A stretch of 64,000 nucleotides of DNA from assembly GCA_033220425.1 (NCBI GenBank), contig CM065647.1, forward strand, positions 5,518,001-5,582,000, written 5' to 3'. The position numbers and the translations under genes were made by a program. Origin of the DNA: Lepraria neglecta. Its lineage: Eukaryota > Ascomycota > Lecanoromycetes > Lecanorales > Stereocaulaceae. How positions within the stretch are numbered: the stretch's first letter is position 1; the number at the start of each line of letters is the position of its first letter. Of this stretch, positions 1 to 12,063 are shown one piece after another. The notes beneath the pieces were generated by a model, which did not search any database, was not told the DNA's origin, and worked only from the letters and a program-made list of their open reading frames with translations.

Positions 1-1182
1 GAGAAGTATGGCGCTCCGTTTATGGCTGTGCACCGGGTCGATCTGCACAAAGAGCTACTGAGGCTGGCTTTGCAAGACGGGGAAGAAAAAGGGAAGGGAC
101 TTGAGCCTGTGACGTTGAAGTTAGGAGCACCAGTAGTGAACTTAAGCACCGAGGAAGGGATTGTGGAGCTCGAAGACGGCTCAAAGCATGAAGCGGACTT
201 GATTGTTGCGGCCGATGGGCTGCACTCCGTTGTAAGGAGTATAGCACTGAAGCAACAAGCAAAGCCATCATCATCAGGGCTGAGTGCATTTCGGTTTTGG
301 TCTCCGCGGATAGACTAAAGGAAGATCCATCCCTGTCGAGGTTGCTTGAATGGAAGGCTCCTGGTTCAACGATCCTAGCAGATATGTCAGACACAGCGAA
401 TGAGCGCCACGCTGTGTGGTACGACTGTTAAGGGTAGGCGTTGTCGTCCATTAAATTACTTTTCTGTGCTAATTCCAGACAGTGGCGAAGTACAGAATTT
501 CGTAGGCATCCATCCCACATGCAGTGGAGTCGACGGAGTGCAATCTCGTATTACTGCAGAGGTCAATGAGTCGATGCTTCAGGAATTCAGTCATTTTCAT
601 CCCGAAATACTCAAAATATTTCGGTTTGCAGTCTTCGATACAGTTTGAAACTGCTTTGGACTGATAATAATCACAGATTGTCGGAAGAGGTCAAATGCTG
701 GCCGCTCTTCATCCATGATCCAATCCCAAATTGGGAGTATGGCAAGGTATTATTGATAGGCGATGCCGCACACCCTGTAAGCCAATCTCGTTGCAGGACC
801 TCTGGATTTTACTCACCATTTTCTATGATTAGATGCTACCTTTTGGCGGGCAAGGCTCAAACCAAGCAATAGAAAATGGCGGTGCTTTAGGATACCTTCT
901 CTAAGGTGTGGAGAACGCGGCTGCTATTCTAGTAAGGCTCGCGCTATTCGACAAAGTGAGGAGAAATAGAGCTTTCAGAGTGCAGAGTCAAAAGTAAGGA
1001 TTGGGAGGGAGAAGGAGGCTGAGCAGGAGCTGCAAAGATATGCAGATACTGCAGATTCAAGTACGTTTGCCTCACCATAGCGAATCTCGCATGACTTTGA
1101 GTATGTCAAGTCTAGATGGTTTTTGGCTGATGCGATTCTCAGATTCAACGTCCTTGGACGATACGAGGAGGTAAACAACTAG
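1..1182 (+). pseudogene. Decayed FAD-dependent monooxygenase (salicylate hydroxylase-like), 5' end outside window
   Basis: Relic of a flavoprotein aromatic hydroxylase; the family uses FAD and NAD(P)H to hydroxylate small aromatics. The reading frame enters open from the left edge. Visible family signatures are the DG motif (residues reading DLIVAADGLHSVVR, about 197-238), GDAAHP at 759-776 and the FGGQGSNQAIENGGAL block just after it, which is the conserved FAD-binding end. Three introns are still recognisable (about 427-478, 624-676 and 777-832). The gene is broken: the frame slips by one base near 290, an in-frame TAA lies at 902-904, the frame slips again near 985, and another stop precedes the C-terminal ISHDF motif. 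The homologous C-terminus ends at the TAG at 1180-1182. The breaks are scattered and not clearly RIP-like. Ordinary neutral decay is the likeliest reading; assembly error at several places is less likely. Confidence 0.8.
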
Positions 1183-1504
1183 CTGATATTTTGAAGACCC
1201 TGGAAGGCAGTAAAAAACGCGCTAAGGCCTAATGTGGTTAGAACTAGAGCCGCACAAATACGCTTTCAAAGCTCTTTTGTTTCGCCCATCTACACAATCC
1301 CTCACACTCACATCAGCTACCGCCATGTCGCGGCGCCTGACCGTTTATATATGAAGTTCTCCTCTTGGGGGTCTTCTGAGTGTTCCCGACTCAAGTGACG
1401 CGCTTGGCATCGTGCCCAGCGCCCCGCAGGAGAACATATCGAGCTCAGCTTACTTAGTGCAGCACCACAGCTAAAACGTCTCAACGCACTTAAAAGCTAC
1501 CGCT
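1183..1504. other. Intergenic stretch, likely promoter/5' UTR of the Trf4-type gene
   Basis: No coding potential recognised on either strand. It leads into the start codon at 1505 and presumably holds that gene's promoter; I see no convincing named element. Confidence 0.5.
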
Positions 1505-4500
1505 ATGTCTTCCTATCGACCGAACTATCGCGATCATCCACGCTCATACCGTGAACCCCCTCCACCGCCTCCACCTTCAAATCTTATGCCTCTTCTCCCA
1601 CACAGTCCTCTCCCACCATACGATTCGTATCAGCCCCGCGGTCCACCTGACCGCCAGCCTGGCCACTATGATTCATGGAAGCCTGTAAATGGGTCAGATC
1701 GCCACAGCGAATTCACATTTCGAAACGATGCTCACGCCCCTCAGTACCCACGAGAGCAGGATCACTTGAGACCAACGAGATCCGCGGAGTATGCTAGGCA
1801 GGAGAACAACCGACCGAGACAAGGCAAGAATCGCAGGGATGATATGAACTTCAATCCTGCCAGACGTGGACAATATCACCAGTACGGCAAGTACAATCGG
1901 CCTGCTCCGTCCGACCGTCCGTTACTTAGACATCGTGATGACGAAGGAGACTCGTCCGAACAAATGCTTGGCATGATAAACGGCCAAGCTAGCGTCAGCA
2001 AATTTATGGCTGCAGATGATGTATCAGACAGCGACGAAGAGCAGATGGATGAGTCACATTCTGAAGGTGCCCAACTCAACTTAGGCGATGCGAATCAGGG
2101 CGAGACCATTGAGGGCACGCTCGAGCCACCAGCGAAGCGGAGAGCTCTTGCCACAAGCTCTCGTAATGCAAAAGAGGGGTCGAGCGAGCCTAAGTGGTCG
2201 AACCCTGATCCGTACACGGTCTTACCTCCAGTCGACGAGTCTCAACGAAAGAAGAAAGATGTCGTGAAGCTTATCCGCAAAGCCCGCAAGGAAGCCGAAG
2301 CCGCAGGTGGTGAACGTAACCAGGTGGCCGCTAATGATGACTTCATCTCCTTCGCTATGGATGAGGACACCCCTGGCATGACTGAAGAAGTACCGTCAAG
2401 TCTTACCGCCGACTGGAGTGAGGAACATGGAGCTGGTGTACCTGGAGCACCTGTTGGCCCACGTCAATTCAGCCATCTCGAACACCTTCATAGTGGAGAT
2501 GCCCCTGGAGCGCCTGGAAACACCATTTCCGCTAACAGACTCGGTCCGCCGCCGGGGTTGCCCTCATCTCTTTCCCCATCTTCGGCCCCACCTCCACCTG
2601 CGCTTCCCGAGAAAGTCGTCCTTGATACAGTAATGTCCACTTCTGGGACATCTGCAAGGGCTGATGCAGCCGCATTCGATCGTGAAGAAGACGAAGCGCT
2701 GGGTAGCCGGAAGAGAACTCATGATGACAGAATCAGGTACAACGGAAGAGACTCATTAGGCAAGTCGGAGCGGAAGGGCAAGAGAGGAAAGGCTTCAGGT
2801 TCAATAGTCGAGGACTGGGTTCCTGGTCATGGAATAGATCCTATACCTTGGATTCGTAGAGCGGACAGGATAACGGCAAATGCTGGATTCCGGTGAGTTT
2901 GCATCGTAAAGCTAACTGGCCGCTGCTGACGACATCTATGCAGGTTACACAAGGAGATCTGTGACTTCTACGAATTTGTAAGGCCGCAAGAGTTCGAGCA
3001 GACTATTCGTGAGGAGCTACTATCTCGCCTACAAAGTGTCGTCAGCCGAGAGATACCGCATTGCGAGGTCCACTGCTTTGGCTCTTTCGCTGCCGGTCTA
3101 TATCTGCCTACTGCTGATATGGACGTCGTTGTCATCTCCGACAGTTTTCGCTCTTCCGGGCTTAAGGTCGTCTGCCAGATCAAGAACCAGATGTACAAGC
3201 TCGGCAGATTCCTCGAGTATTCAAAGCTGGCTAGGGCTGGCTCCGTGGAAGTGATCCCCAGTGCCAAAGTGCCGATAATAAAATTTGTCGATCGGGTTAC
3301 GGGAATCAAAATCGATATTTCTTTCGAGAACGACACTGGCATTATAGCCAATGACACGTTTGCAGGCTGGAAGAGACAGTTCCCTGCCATGCCAGTCCTT
3401 GTCACTGTCATCAAACAATTTTTGATGATGAGAGATCTGAATGAAGTTCAATTTGGAGGGCTCGGGGGCTTTTCAGTGACATGTCTTGTCACAAGTCTCT
3501 TGCAAAATATGCCACGCGTGCAAACTGGGGAGCTGATCCCAGAGGAACATCTGGGTGAGATGTTGATTGAGTTTCTCGACTTCTATGGCAATCGTCTTGA
3601 TACTACGCGAACAGGCCTCATGATGAATCCGCCAGGGTATTTTGACAAGGTGAGTGACGGCGTCGGAAGTTATGGAGTTTAGCTAACCCGCAGCGGCAGC
3701 AAGCATATGATCGGCCCAGCCTGAGGGGCCCTGTCTACAAAGCCAGCAAGGCTGATCGTTTGGCTATTGTGGATCCGAATAATCCTGCGAACGACATTTC
3801 AGGCGGATCTTCTGAAGTCATGCGGATTTTTGACCGTTTCTCCAAAGCCCATGCCGAGATTCTTGCAGCTATGAAGGCTCCTGATCGTCCAAGTCTACTA
3901 GACTGGTCACTTGGTGGCAACTACGAATCATTCGTCAGGCAGCGAAATCATTTGCTAGGTTTGTATAAAGAGAAATGGGAGACGCCAGCGTAAGTGCTCC
4001 TTTACTTTGCAACATGATATGTCTGAGATGGCTCGCGATAGAGGCATCCCTGATCAGTATCAACTTCCAGAGCGGACCTTACCCCCAGCCAAGGAGCCTC
4101 TAGCCGAAATTCGAGGGCCCGCCGCCGCAAATAGGCATAACGTGCAGGTTCCTAAGCAAACGATTCAGCCTGCCCAGCCTTCCCCAAAGGCCATTGTGGA
4201 CATGCAGCGTAAGGAACTGCAGGTTCGTACTGCCAGAGCGGAAGACTTACGCAAGAGATATCCGGATATGAGTAACATACCTCAGGATATAAGTCGAGCG
4301 CAGATGAGGAAGCTCATCGATCAGTACAATCAGCAAAGAGGAAATTTGAACAAAAACAGTGCGGTGCCTTCAGTCAAGGCTCAGAAATCTCGGGGTGGAA
4401 GTTCTGCGAAGGCGTCCGTACGGACCGCGAAGCAGGACGATACATCCAGAAAGAACAGTGAGAGAGCTGCCAGATTGAAGCGAGACTATCCTGAAATTGC

Positions 4501-4852
4501 TGGGCTAATCCCCGATAAGATCGGAAAAAAGGCAAGCAAGGGTATCATCGGGCACCCCGCCAGTAGAGCATCTATGACGGTGCGAGCCCAATTGCCTACA
4601 CGTCCAGCGCCTCCTGCCCATACGCAGGGTACCTATCCGACTCGTCAACATGCCACCCTTCCTGGTATATCGAATGGACGGTCAGCAAACGCGAGTGCCC
4701 TTCAGAACATATCGAATGGGAGTTTAAGAAATGCGAGCGCCCGCACACCGAGAATCAGTAACAAAATGGCTTCCTTGACCGACGAGCGACGAGTGGAAGC
4801 GATCCGCAACTTGAGTGGTCTTTCTCACGACGACCCCATCAATATCGACTAA
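1505..4852 (+). CDS. Trf4/Cid14-type non-canonical poly(A) polymerase (DNA polymerase sigma family)
   Basis: Predicted 1,066-residue nuclear nucleotidyltransferase. In yeasts this family adds short A tails to aberrant RNAs as the catalytic subunit of TRAMP, priming them for the exosome. Exons: 1505-2892, 2944-3649, 3694-3989, 4042-4852; all introns are GT/AG (51, 44 and 52 nt) and the phases match. Residues 1-460 are proline/arginine-rich and disordered, but hold the conserved block NPDPYTVLPPVDESQRKKKD found in filamentous-fungal Trf4 proteins. The catalytic core starts about residue 464: FGS helix (GS at 509-510), D521 and D523 of the DxD pair, third acidic residue D587 in KIDISF. The PAP-associated domain carries DPNNPANDISGGS (725-737). 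The last 270 residues are basic and low-complexity. The start has a good context (ACCGCTATG). Assignment to the family is firm; TRAMP membership is inferred from homology. Confidence 0.93.
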
Positions 4853-6518
4853 GTCCTTTTCGACCCACTCTTTCATGTATTTTAATATGACAGGATTACT
4901 ACAAGCGGACGACTGAACATGATTATGGAGTTTCAAGACGATTTTTGAAATGGGAGGACGAGGGAGACCGGAAAATGAATGGGGATTGTGTACGAGAGAT
5001 TTCTTTATGTCATGTTTGCATTGCTTCATGTCCGGCATCAGCTTACAGGGGACTCACAGGTCAGTTTGGCGCTCAGCTCGATACCCCTCTTTGCATAAAT
5101 TATGGCTCCACGGCCACCTCTTCTTGCCTCTACGGCACGGACCGAATAAAAAATAGATAGATTCCTTTTCCTTCCTTCGGGGCACTTGCCTATCGTATGT
5201 TGCTTGACGTGGTGATTTGACTTAAAATTTGGGTCGAGTGGGAAACCACCGTATAAAATGATCACTTTCCGGCTAGATTGGCATATACTACTGATCGCTC
5301 CTTCTACTTTAGGCTTGAATTTGACACTGAGGGCTCCCGGGAGAAAGAGACTTCACGTCAGACATCTCACAGGTTCGATTAGCTTCACCGCAATCCTATC
5401 ATCGCCACTCCTGGTCTCTATTCCATCACTGTTCGCTCAACTCTTCGACTTTCGATTGTTGCTTGAGTTGAACGTGCAGTGAGGACTGGGGGACTTCTTT
5501 CTCATTGCAAGCTGCGCTTTATGCGAGTCTGTGGAGAGGAACGATAATGGTTTGTAGCCCCCTCGCAGAGGTTACTAGGTATGTCCCTAGAAGTTTTCAG
5601 AGAACTTGGGTGATCAATATTCGCTGGATTTAAAGGTCTTTTCTTCCAAAAATTCATTTCCACGTATCGAAAAGGAGGAAAGACAAACGGCGCGAAGACC
5701 GCAAAACATAAATTCAGCTTTATCATCTTTACACCACAACATCTAATATTACGAGGCAGTCAAGCTTCCTTGCTGCTACCAAAATGTTCAATATTTCTCC
5801 AAAAGACTTTTCATTGGTTGAACGGCCTGGCGGAGGTCCGTTCGGTGTGTTTGTCTTTGGTGCGGTTGTCTCTCCACATGCAATCTCAGGTTCAGGGTTA
5901 GGGTTGCGCATTCTTAGCCTGCTAGGTCAGACTGAATTGGATGGGAAGAGGATGAAGTTGGAAAACTCTTTCAAGCACATCTATCAGAGGTGTTTCTCAG
6001 CGAGAGAGCTGAGGGGAAGGTGCATCGAGATTTCACGACTTGCAAGGAGTTGTTTCTTTCTGTTTCTTCTCATTTAGGGTATAGTTTCATATCGATCAAG
6101 GATGTATGAGAGAAAGAGAGAGGCATGCAAAGTTTTTTGATTGTATCAATATTCATTTCAATTGTTGCTTAGTGAGGTATCCTATCATAACATTGTAACT
6201 ATGTACAGTCGAATAATCGCGCTCTAGATCAATCCAGCTGATCTCAGCGCTCATGAATCAATCCTGCCTAACAGCAGGTCGTAATGTCCGCGGTATACCG
6301 TGAGGGATATTTTCCCCAAGCTTTTCTATGCTCATCATGATGTCCAGGCGATGCATGAAAGATCTCGCATATCGAGTGCGAGAATGTAAAACGAGTGTGC
6401 GTAGTGTAACAGTGTATGGCGAACAAGCGGTAATGATTCCTTTCCATGGTACAAATATCGAGACAGCCATTCCTTGTTTTCACAGCAGATGTTTGGTTTT
6501 CCAATCCTCCTCTTTCTT
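4853..6518. other. Convergent intergenic region, 3' UTRs, no gene recognised
   Basis: About 1.7 kb between two convergent genes. Short open stretches occur at 5258-5482 and 5784-6077 on the + strand, but they show no conserved motif or codon-like pattern and no homologue I recognise. A short noncoding RNA or an orphan gene cannot be excluded. Confidence 0.45.
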
Positions 6519-9500
6519 TCAGAACATTAAAGTCGAAGTAGGAACATCCTTCTGCACCTGATATGGGACATGGGGCTCTGGCATCATCATATCTCCGACC
6601 TCTCTCCCGGGAAAGTTTGCTACAGCCGGACTCGGCGACTCGTACATTTGTTGTCTAGTCTTGTTGTGCATACTTCCTCCCTCACTGCTCCTCTCTCTTA
6701 ACCCCTGCTTCAAACTCCGCGGATCAGGCTCGTCGTCGGCCGAGAAACCACTTTGTACCTCATGTTTATCCTCCTCTCTTGGATTGGCGATTGGACTGGG
6801 GGCGAATTGATGCTTGGTGGGACTAGGCTGTGGCTTCTCCATGCGGCCGAGGGCTTGAAGTAAAGTATGCGTGCGTTTGCGTCGAGAGTCGCGGACTGGG
6901 ATCGGAGGGGCGTTGGTCTCGGTGGGTGGGGATTCCATGCCATTCTTCAAGCTTGCTTCAGGGGGCAGATTGACGGTATCGACAGATGAGGTGCAGAAGA
7001 TGAACGTCGGCTCGGATATATCGTGTTTGTTTATGTAGAGTTTGTCGGGTCGACCGTATGTCTGGCTTGGGGCGCTTTGGGGTGGCATCATTGTAGTCGT
7101 CGATGTGGATGAGGTTGAGAGTAAAGGGTCCCGGCCTTGGTGAAGTGAAGGTGTTGAGTGGGCATAGTAAGGATATGGTGGGCGTTTGTCTGGATTGATC
7201 ATGAATGGTGTGTTCGGCGGCGCAGTCCTCTTTTGCTCGAAGTATCCCGGTACAGGAGTTTTACTATTATTTCGTAGACGACCGGATATTGCAGAGCGTG
7301 ATCTCTCAGCAGGAGGTAAGCCATGGCTTGCCATGCTCGCCATCAACTGCTCTGTGGGTCTAGGAGGATTAAACGCTTTCTGGCTCTCGGGTACGGGATT
7401 TACTCCGTTTGTTGCGAAGCCATGGACGCGGCCTCGTTCCGGGCTTGACTTCAGGGTGCTGCCTTTGCGTGATTCCGGACGTCTGTCAGACAGGTCAGAA
7501 TAGTTGGAGCCAGACTTCGATGAGTTTGGAGAGTGCTTGTGGGTGCCGTTCTCCTGGCTTCTCTGACTGCCCGCCTCACGTGGTATGAAATTTGGAGGGT
7601 GATCTAAATGCTGACGTACATCTTGTGGTCGCCTCTGTTGCGGTGAATATTTCTGTCTGGGTGGCATGGCACGATCTGATAGCTGCTCCCTTCCCATGAA
7701 CATATCTGGCGGAGGCTGATACCCATTGGGGCCGGGTCCTGAACCATTGCCCAGACTAATACCCAACATCTTCATGGCTTTCGATGGTCTCTCCTGTGAT
7801 TTTGATGGCCGCCCCAACTGTTTTCCAACCAAGGAATCCCTGCTGCTGTTCTTTAAGATCCCGAAAGGATGGCCTGTCTTCGCTGGGCTATTATCTTGGG
7901 GCCGCGCTCTTGGTCTAGGACTAGTAGATCTGCTTTCGGCTTCCACATATATTCTAAGATTGTCTTGCACCATCCGTCTTCTCTCCGCTAACTCATTGGC
8001 AAGAGCTTCGCGCTCATCCTCGGTCTCATTGCTCATTCCACGAGTGTGGTGAGACTTGAGCTGCTCCTGCCAGGTATCGGAATTCATCCCTGCGTTGCCT
8101 GAACGTGGTGCTTCACCACCGAGGATGCGCTGTGCTTTATCATCGCCGAGCATTTGCCTCGCCTTGTAATTTTCCTGGTTGTTCCTCAACGCTGTCGCCT
8201 GGTCTAGGATGTGCCGAGCTGCAAAAGATAGTGGCGGTGGAGCTGCGACATTGCTGTGGTCAGAGGTACGATTTTGCTTGGCCCAATAGGCATTGTCTGC
8301 TTCGGTCTCATCTCGCGATTGTTGACGAGAATGAGTCAGGGCAGACTCATGGCCGAAGATGCTGTCTCGAACCTCAATTGAGAACCGATTCTTTTTGAGA
8401 GGCTCATCTTCAGGGTACACGGAAGACTGGCCGCTGTCATTGCGGAGGTGAGCGCGTACAAGCCCACTGAGACCGTTCGATACGCCGTCCACTGGGCCAA
8501 GAGTCGGCGAATCCACCTCTTTGCTTTCTGTACTTGGAGTCTCAGGCGCAAAATCATCTCTTTGCTGGGTGATTGTTTTCTCGCTGCGATAACTTCGACT
8601 GTCTGAAGCTGCTTCTTCTGCTGGCTCCGAAAGATGGTTGGGATCAGGAGGGAAATAGAGTTGACGGTTTGGGTTATTGGGATTCAATTGTTGAGAAGCT
8701 GGGGCTGACGAGTCCTGGGATTTAGGATTTGAAGGTGCAGGAGAATTAGGCTCTGACTCGCTATCCGGCTGGGAACCAAGATCGCTGCCGCTGTTGCCAG
8801 CAAAGAAGGTACCGCCCATGGCTCCGTGGCTGCCATCCTCGCTTTCGTGGATCGAAGGTGAGTTGCCACGTTCGCGTACAGCAGGCAGGACTCGGTCTTC
8901 TATGTGATGCTCCCATGGTTGCCTGAATGATCCAGTCCTGGAGAATTGGCTGCCAACCGAATTATTGCGGCTTCGACCAGTTGTTTTCTCATCAATAGAA
9001 TTTGCCGCGGGGGAGAAAGGTCGGAATAGCTGAGGACTTGGTGTGCCTCGGCCTTCTTGCAGTTGAAGCTGTCGTTGTAGGTATTGCTGCTCGTTGTATT
9101 GCTTTATTGGCTTACTGAAAGCTCCAGATGCAGTTGCTTTGCCAAGGTCATTGGGTTCGAGCGAAGCCACAAAAGTTGGATCTTGGTTCAGATCCTGCTC
9201 TGAGCTCAGAGGTGGACTTAGGGGAGGAGATCTGCCTTGGGCAGAGTCTGCTCGAGGATGGCTGTTTTGGTCATTGTTTAAGCCCAAGTCGAAGTCTTGC
9301 ATTCTTGGTGGTGTTCCGGAGGGTGCCGGGCTCGCAGCACGGAACCCATTGGAGGCGTATAGTGGACCTCCTCGTTGATATCGATCATTGAGATTGCTAG
9401 CGCTTCTCGATTGTCTCCTTGTATGTTGAAGCTCTCTTGGTGTAGGACCGGCACCCACAGTCCGTTGTCGTTGCAATGACTCGAGTCTGTTTAAGGCTGA

Positions 9501-10484
9501 AAACTGTTGTTCGTGCATATGCTGATCCAGACCTTGCCCGTAAAGCCGTTTTGGTTTTTGGATCGGGCGGTCTGAGCCTGCTGAGCTGGGCTGCGTCGAC
9601 GACAGGTTATGAGCAGAGCCATTGATGGCTTCGTAGGCTGATCTTTGGGACGCAACAGAGGTCGCGGCTGTAGATGTGCGAGGTTGGGAGGGGCCGGAGT
9701 TGGTAGATGATGAAGTTTCCCTGTTGCGATTGTATTTTGCTAGCGGAGGTGAGCCTGAGCGATCCTGTTCCCTGGATTGACTATGAGAGTCTAGTCCCTG
9801 GGTTTCTCGCTCTTGCCTCTCCTGTTCTCGAAGCCTTTGAAATGCGGAAGTTGCGATGTCACTCTCATACAGAGCCTTTCCACCCATGTTTCCTCCTGAT
9901 GGCAGCTCGCCTTCTTCAGTTGCACCAAAGTTCTTGACCGATCCTGAGCCTCCAACGGGTATCTTGTATATCTTCTGACGGCCTCCAAACATTGTGTTGC
10001 CTTCTCCCGGTCTAGCTCTGCTCATGACGCTTCCTTCATCTGTGTCGTAACCACCAGAGCCATATGATTCTGTCCGACTAATAGCAAACGGCGGTCGTAT
10101 CGAGCCACGGATGGAGTCCACTTCAGCGATATCGGAGAGCCCCTGCCGATTAAATAAATCCAGCCTTGACGCTCGCTTGGGGAAAAGGACACTGTCATCG
10201 TTGGCCTTTCCTAACTTTGATGTTGGATCGTCTTGTTCCCTTAGCATACTAAATCGCGCTGATAGGTTTGGCATGAGCAGACTTGTGCGGAAATCATCGG
10301 ATGATGGGAGTGCTGCTGCGAGGTCGAGTTCAAGCTTTGGTGGTTCTGGTGCAGCTTGCTTTTTCCGCTTGAATGTTTTCGATGCTAAAGTAGGCATGGG
10401 TGGTGTTTCGGAATCTTGTGAAGGTCTTCGACTGCCATTGTCACTCTCAACCATGGACTTCTTCCTCGAGCGAAAGCGATTCAT
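6519..10484 (-). CDS. Large disordered conserved fungal protein of unknown function
   Basis: One uninterrupted reading frame of 1,321 codons from the ATG at 10484-10482 (MNRFRSRKK...). An in-frame ATG 17 codons upstream exists, but the inner one sits in ACTCACCATGA and begins the basic block I would expect; 10484 is therefore preferred. The protein is rich in Ser, Pro, Gln and Arg and almost wholly low-complexity. Order is suggested only near the N-terminus: residues about 52-100 contain FRTSLLMPNLSARFSMLREQ and ANDDSVLFPKRASRL, and residues about 140-180 contain the GYDTDEGSVMSRARPGEGN and FGGRQKIYKIP segments. These blocks look like a conserved protein of filamentous ascomycetes whose role I do not know. 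No membrane segment or signal peptide. The tail, residues about 1150-1321, has further short conserved-looking pieces (KLYINKHDISEPTFI). A scaffold or signalling-linked protein is possible but unproven. Confidence 0.85.
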   Translation of the reverse strand: MNRFRSRKKSMVESDNGSRRPSQDSETPPMPTLASKTFKRKKQAAPEPPKLELDLAAALPSSDDFRTSLLMPNLSARFSMLREQDDPTSKLGKANDDSVLFPKRASRLDLFNRQGLSDIAEVDSIRGSIRPPFAISRTESYGSGGYDTDEGSVMSRARPGEGNTMFGGRQKIYKIPVGGSGSVKNFGATEEGELPSGGNMGGKALYESDIATSAFQRLREQERQERETQGLDSHSQSREQDRSGSPPLAKYNRNRETSSSTNSGPSQPRTSTAATSVASQRSAYEAINGSAHNLSSTQPSSAGSDRPIQKPKRLYGQGLDQHMHEQQFSALNRLESLQRQRTVGAGPTPRELQHTRRQSRSASNLNDRYQRGGPLYASNGFRAASPAPSGTPPRMQDFDLGLNNDQNSHPRADSAQGRSPPLSPPLSSEQDLNQDPTFVASLEPNDLGKATASGAFSKPIKQYNEQQYLQRQLQLQEGRGTPSPQLFRPFSPAANSIDEKTTGRSRNNSVGSQFSRTGSFRQPWEHHIEDRVLPAVRERGNSPSIHESEDGSHGAMGGTFFAGNSGSDLGSQPDSESEPNSPAPSNPKSQDSSAPASQQLNPNNPNRQLYFPPDPNHLSEPAEEAASDSRSYRSEKTITQQRDDFAPETPSTESKEVDSPTLGPVDGVSNGLSGLVRAHLRNDSGQSSVYPEDEPLKKNRFSIEVRDSIFGHESALTHSRQQSRDETEADNAYWAKQNRTSDHSNVAAPPPLSFAARHILDQATALRNNQENYKARQMLGDDKAQRILGGEAPRSGNAGMNSDTWQEQLKSHHTRGMSNETEDEREALANELAERRRMVQDNLRIYVEAESRSTSPRPRARPQDNSPAKTGHPFGILKNSSRDSLVGKQLGRPSKSQERPSKAMKMLGISLGNGSGPGPNGYQPPPDMFMGREQLSDRAMPPRQKYSPQQRRPQDVRQHLDHPPNFIPREAGSQRSQENGTHKHSPNSSKSGSNYSDLSDRRPESRKGSTLKSSPERGRVHGFATNGVNPVPESQKAFNPPRPTEQLMASMASHGLPPAERSRSAISGRLRNNSKTPVPGYFEQKRTAPPNTPFMINPDKRPPYPYYAHSTPSLHQGRDPLLSTSSTSTTTMMPPQSAPSQTYGRPDKLYINKHDISEPTFIFCTSSVDTVNLPPEASLKNGMESPPTETNAPPIPVRDSRRKRTHTLLQALGRMEKPQPSPTKHQFAPSPIANPREEDKHEVQSGFSADDEPDPRSLKQGLRERSSEGGSMHNKTRQQMYESPSPAVANFPGREVGDMMMPEPHVPYQVQKDVPTSTLMF

Positions 10485-11470
10485 GGTGAGTTTGCGCTTG
10501 TCGTCTATAACTGATAAGCCGTAGCCGATCGTCAATGCAACTTATCGAGAAGACGAAGCAATTGAGTGATAGCGGCTGATTTGGGGATGTCGCAAGTAGG
10601 AAATGCTTATAGACGCTGTACCTTCAAGCATTCGAGCCTCTTCAACACTGGATTCTGTGCGTTATCGTGATCCCCTGGTGGCAGTGCGGAATCCAATGCT
10701 GCGATGGATTGCAGAGCCTTGCTGACTGCGCAGTCCACAACATGAGACGTGGGATTGGTTGTTGTTTCGAAATCCGTGAATGAAAATGCAGGAGATCCGT
10801 GGTTGTGGGTCTGAAGGGGTTGGTCAAGCAGGTGGTGAAGGAGGGAAAGATCGGCAGGATCTGCTATTATTTTCCCACGTGACTTCGCGAGCTTCTAGTG
10901 ACAGCTTTCCCGTAATTTTGGTGTTTGTCCTCAGAACTAGCCTGTGGGATCTGAATGGTAGTGGGGGATTAATGGAAATTAACGAGCGAAACTGAAGCTT
11001 TGTTGAACTCTGAAGCACAGGTGCAAATTGTGCACGGCGAAAGGGATTTAGCAGGGACTAAACTGCTGGGGAGGCTGACTTTCTGGGGGAGCCTGTAGCG
11101 CGTCGCAGCTAGAACCTCCGTGACTAGTGTGTTGAATGGGAAATTTCTTCAACACGGAACAGCCTTTTCCCGCATCAAGAATAATATAAATTGATCATGA
11201 CGACTGTGGATGTTTGTAGGCGAGTTAGATCATGTCTTGGGTTTGTCAACAATCCCGTAGGTTGATGAGGCTGTGGCTGATTGCTATGGGTAGGAGCAGT
11301 TTGAGGTGCGTCAGAACCACTTTCACCTTGTTTACGGCGACTTTATGTGACATTCCTCCCCTAGAGACCATCTCCTTAAACCCATTCAGGGGGCGCGCGA
11401 AAAACGTGTGAACATCAGAATCTTCTGCATCTGGATGATGAGCCAGGTGGAGGCCTTGACGATGTCACCC
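10485..11470. other. Intergenic, 5' region of the large disordered-protein gene
   Basis: Upstream side of the minus-strand gene that starts at 10484. No ORF with coding character. A 5' UTR intron is possible because the bases just upstream of the start read through without a stop for 17 codons. Nothing else recognised. Confidence 0.4.
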
Positions 11471-11479
11471 AACCGACCT

Positions 11480-11760
11480 AGAAAAAAAGGGGAACATCTT
11501 CTAAAATCGGCGCGGTAGCATCCGATTCGCCACCACTGATTCTTCCCCCTGTCGCTCCCCCAAAACCTTCTGAGCTACTGAGTAACGTTTCAGGCACACA
11601 GATCCCCGAAGGCCCGTCGAAGGCCGCGCCCACTAGGGGGGCATTAAACAAGGTTTCTCCACCAATTAAAATTAAACAAACCTCGGTTCGACTCGCCTCC
11701 GTCAAAATACCACGTTTCCATCCAGGGGGTCGGGTCCTCCAAGTTGCTGATCGTTTGTAG
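11480..11760 (+). other. Proline-rich open segment, possible gene relic
   Basis: A stop-free + frame of about 90 codons ends in TAG at 11758-11760 and reads as a proline/lysine-rich segment (it includes ILPPVAPPKPSELL and IPEGPSKAAP). The opposite strand is also open over much of it. No start codon, no family recognised, and no clear exon to join it to. It could be a decayed exon or chance. Confidence 0.2.
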
Positions 11761-12063
11761 CTGGCCGCATCGCCGAGTTTGCTCCTCGTCTCAGGCCTCG
11801 TCATGATTGCTTCTCTGCGACTTTCCGACTCTGTGTGAGAACATTCTTCTGATTGAGGATTTCGTTGCACATCTGTGACATGTTTGACAATTTGGGCATC
11901 TGTTGCGAGTCTGCCTGTCGCAGTGTCTCACGCCGTCTGAGCTCTCTGGTGGAGACTGCAGGTGGAGAGTGACATGTTTCATGTTGAGGTCATTAGTTGG
12001 TCCTTGCTTGAAACGTTGATGAGGTTGTTTTAGAAGATGTAGGGCACTTCTCATTTGGGAATA

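Noticed and set aside
5258-6077. Two small + strand ORFs (74 and 97 codons)
   Set aside because: No conserved motif, no introns connecting them, and likely 3' UTR or spacer between convergent genes.
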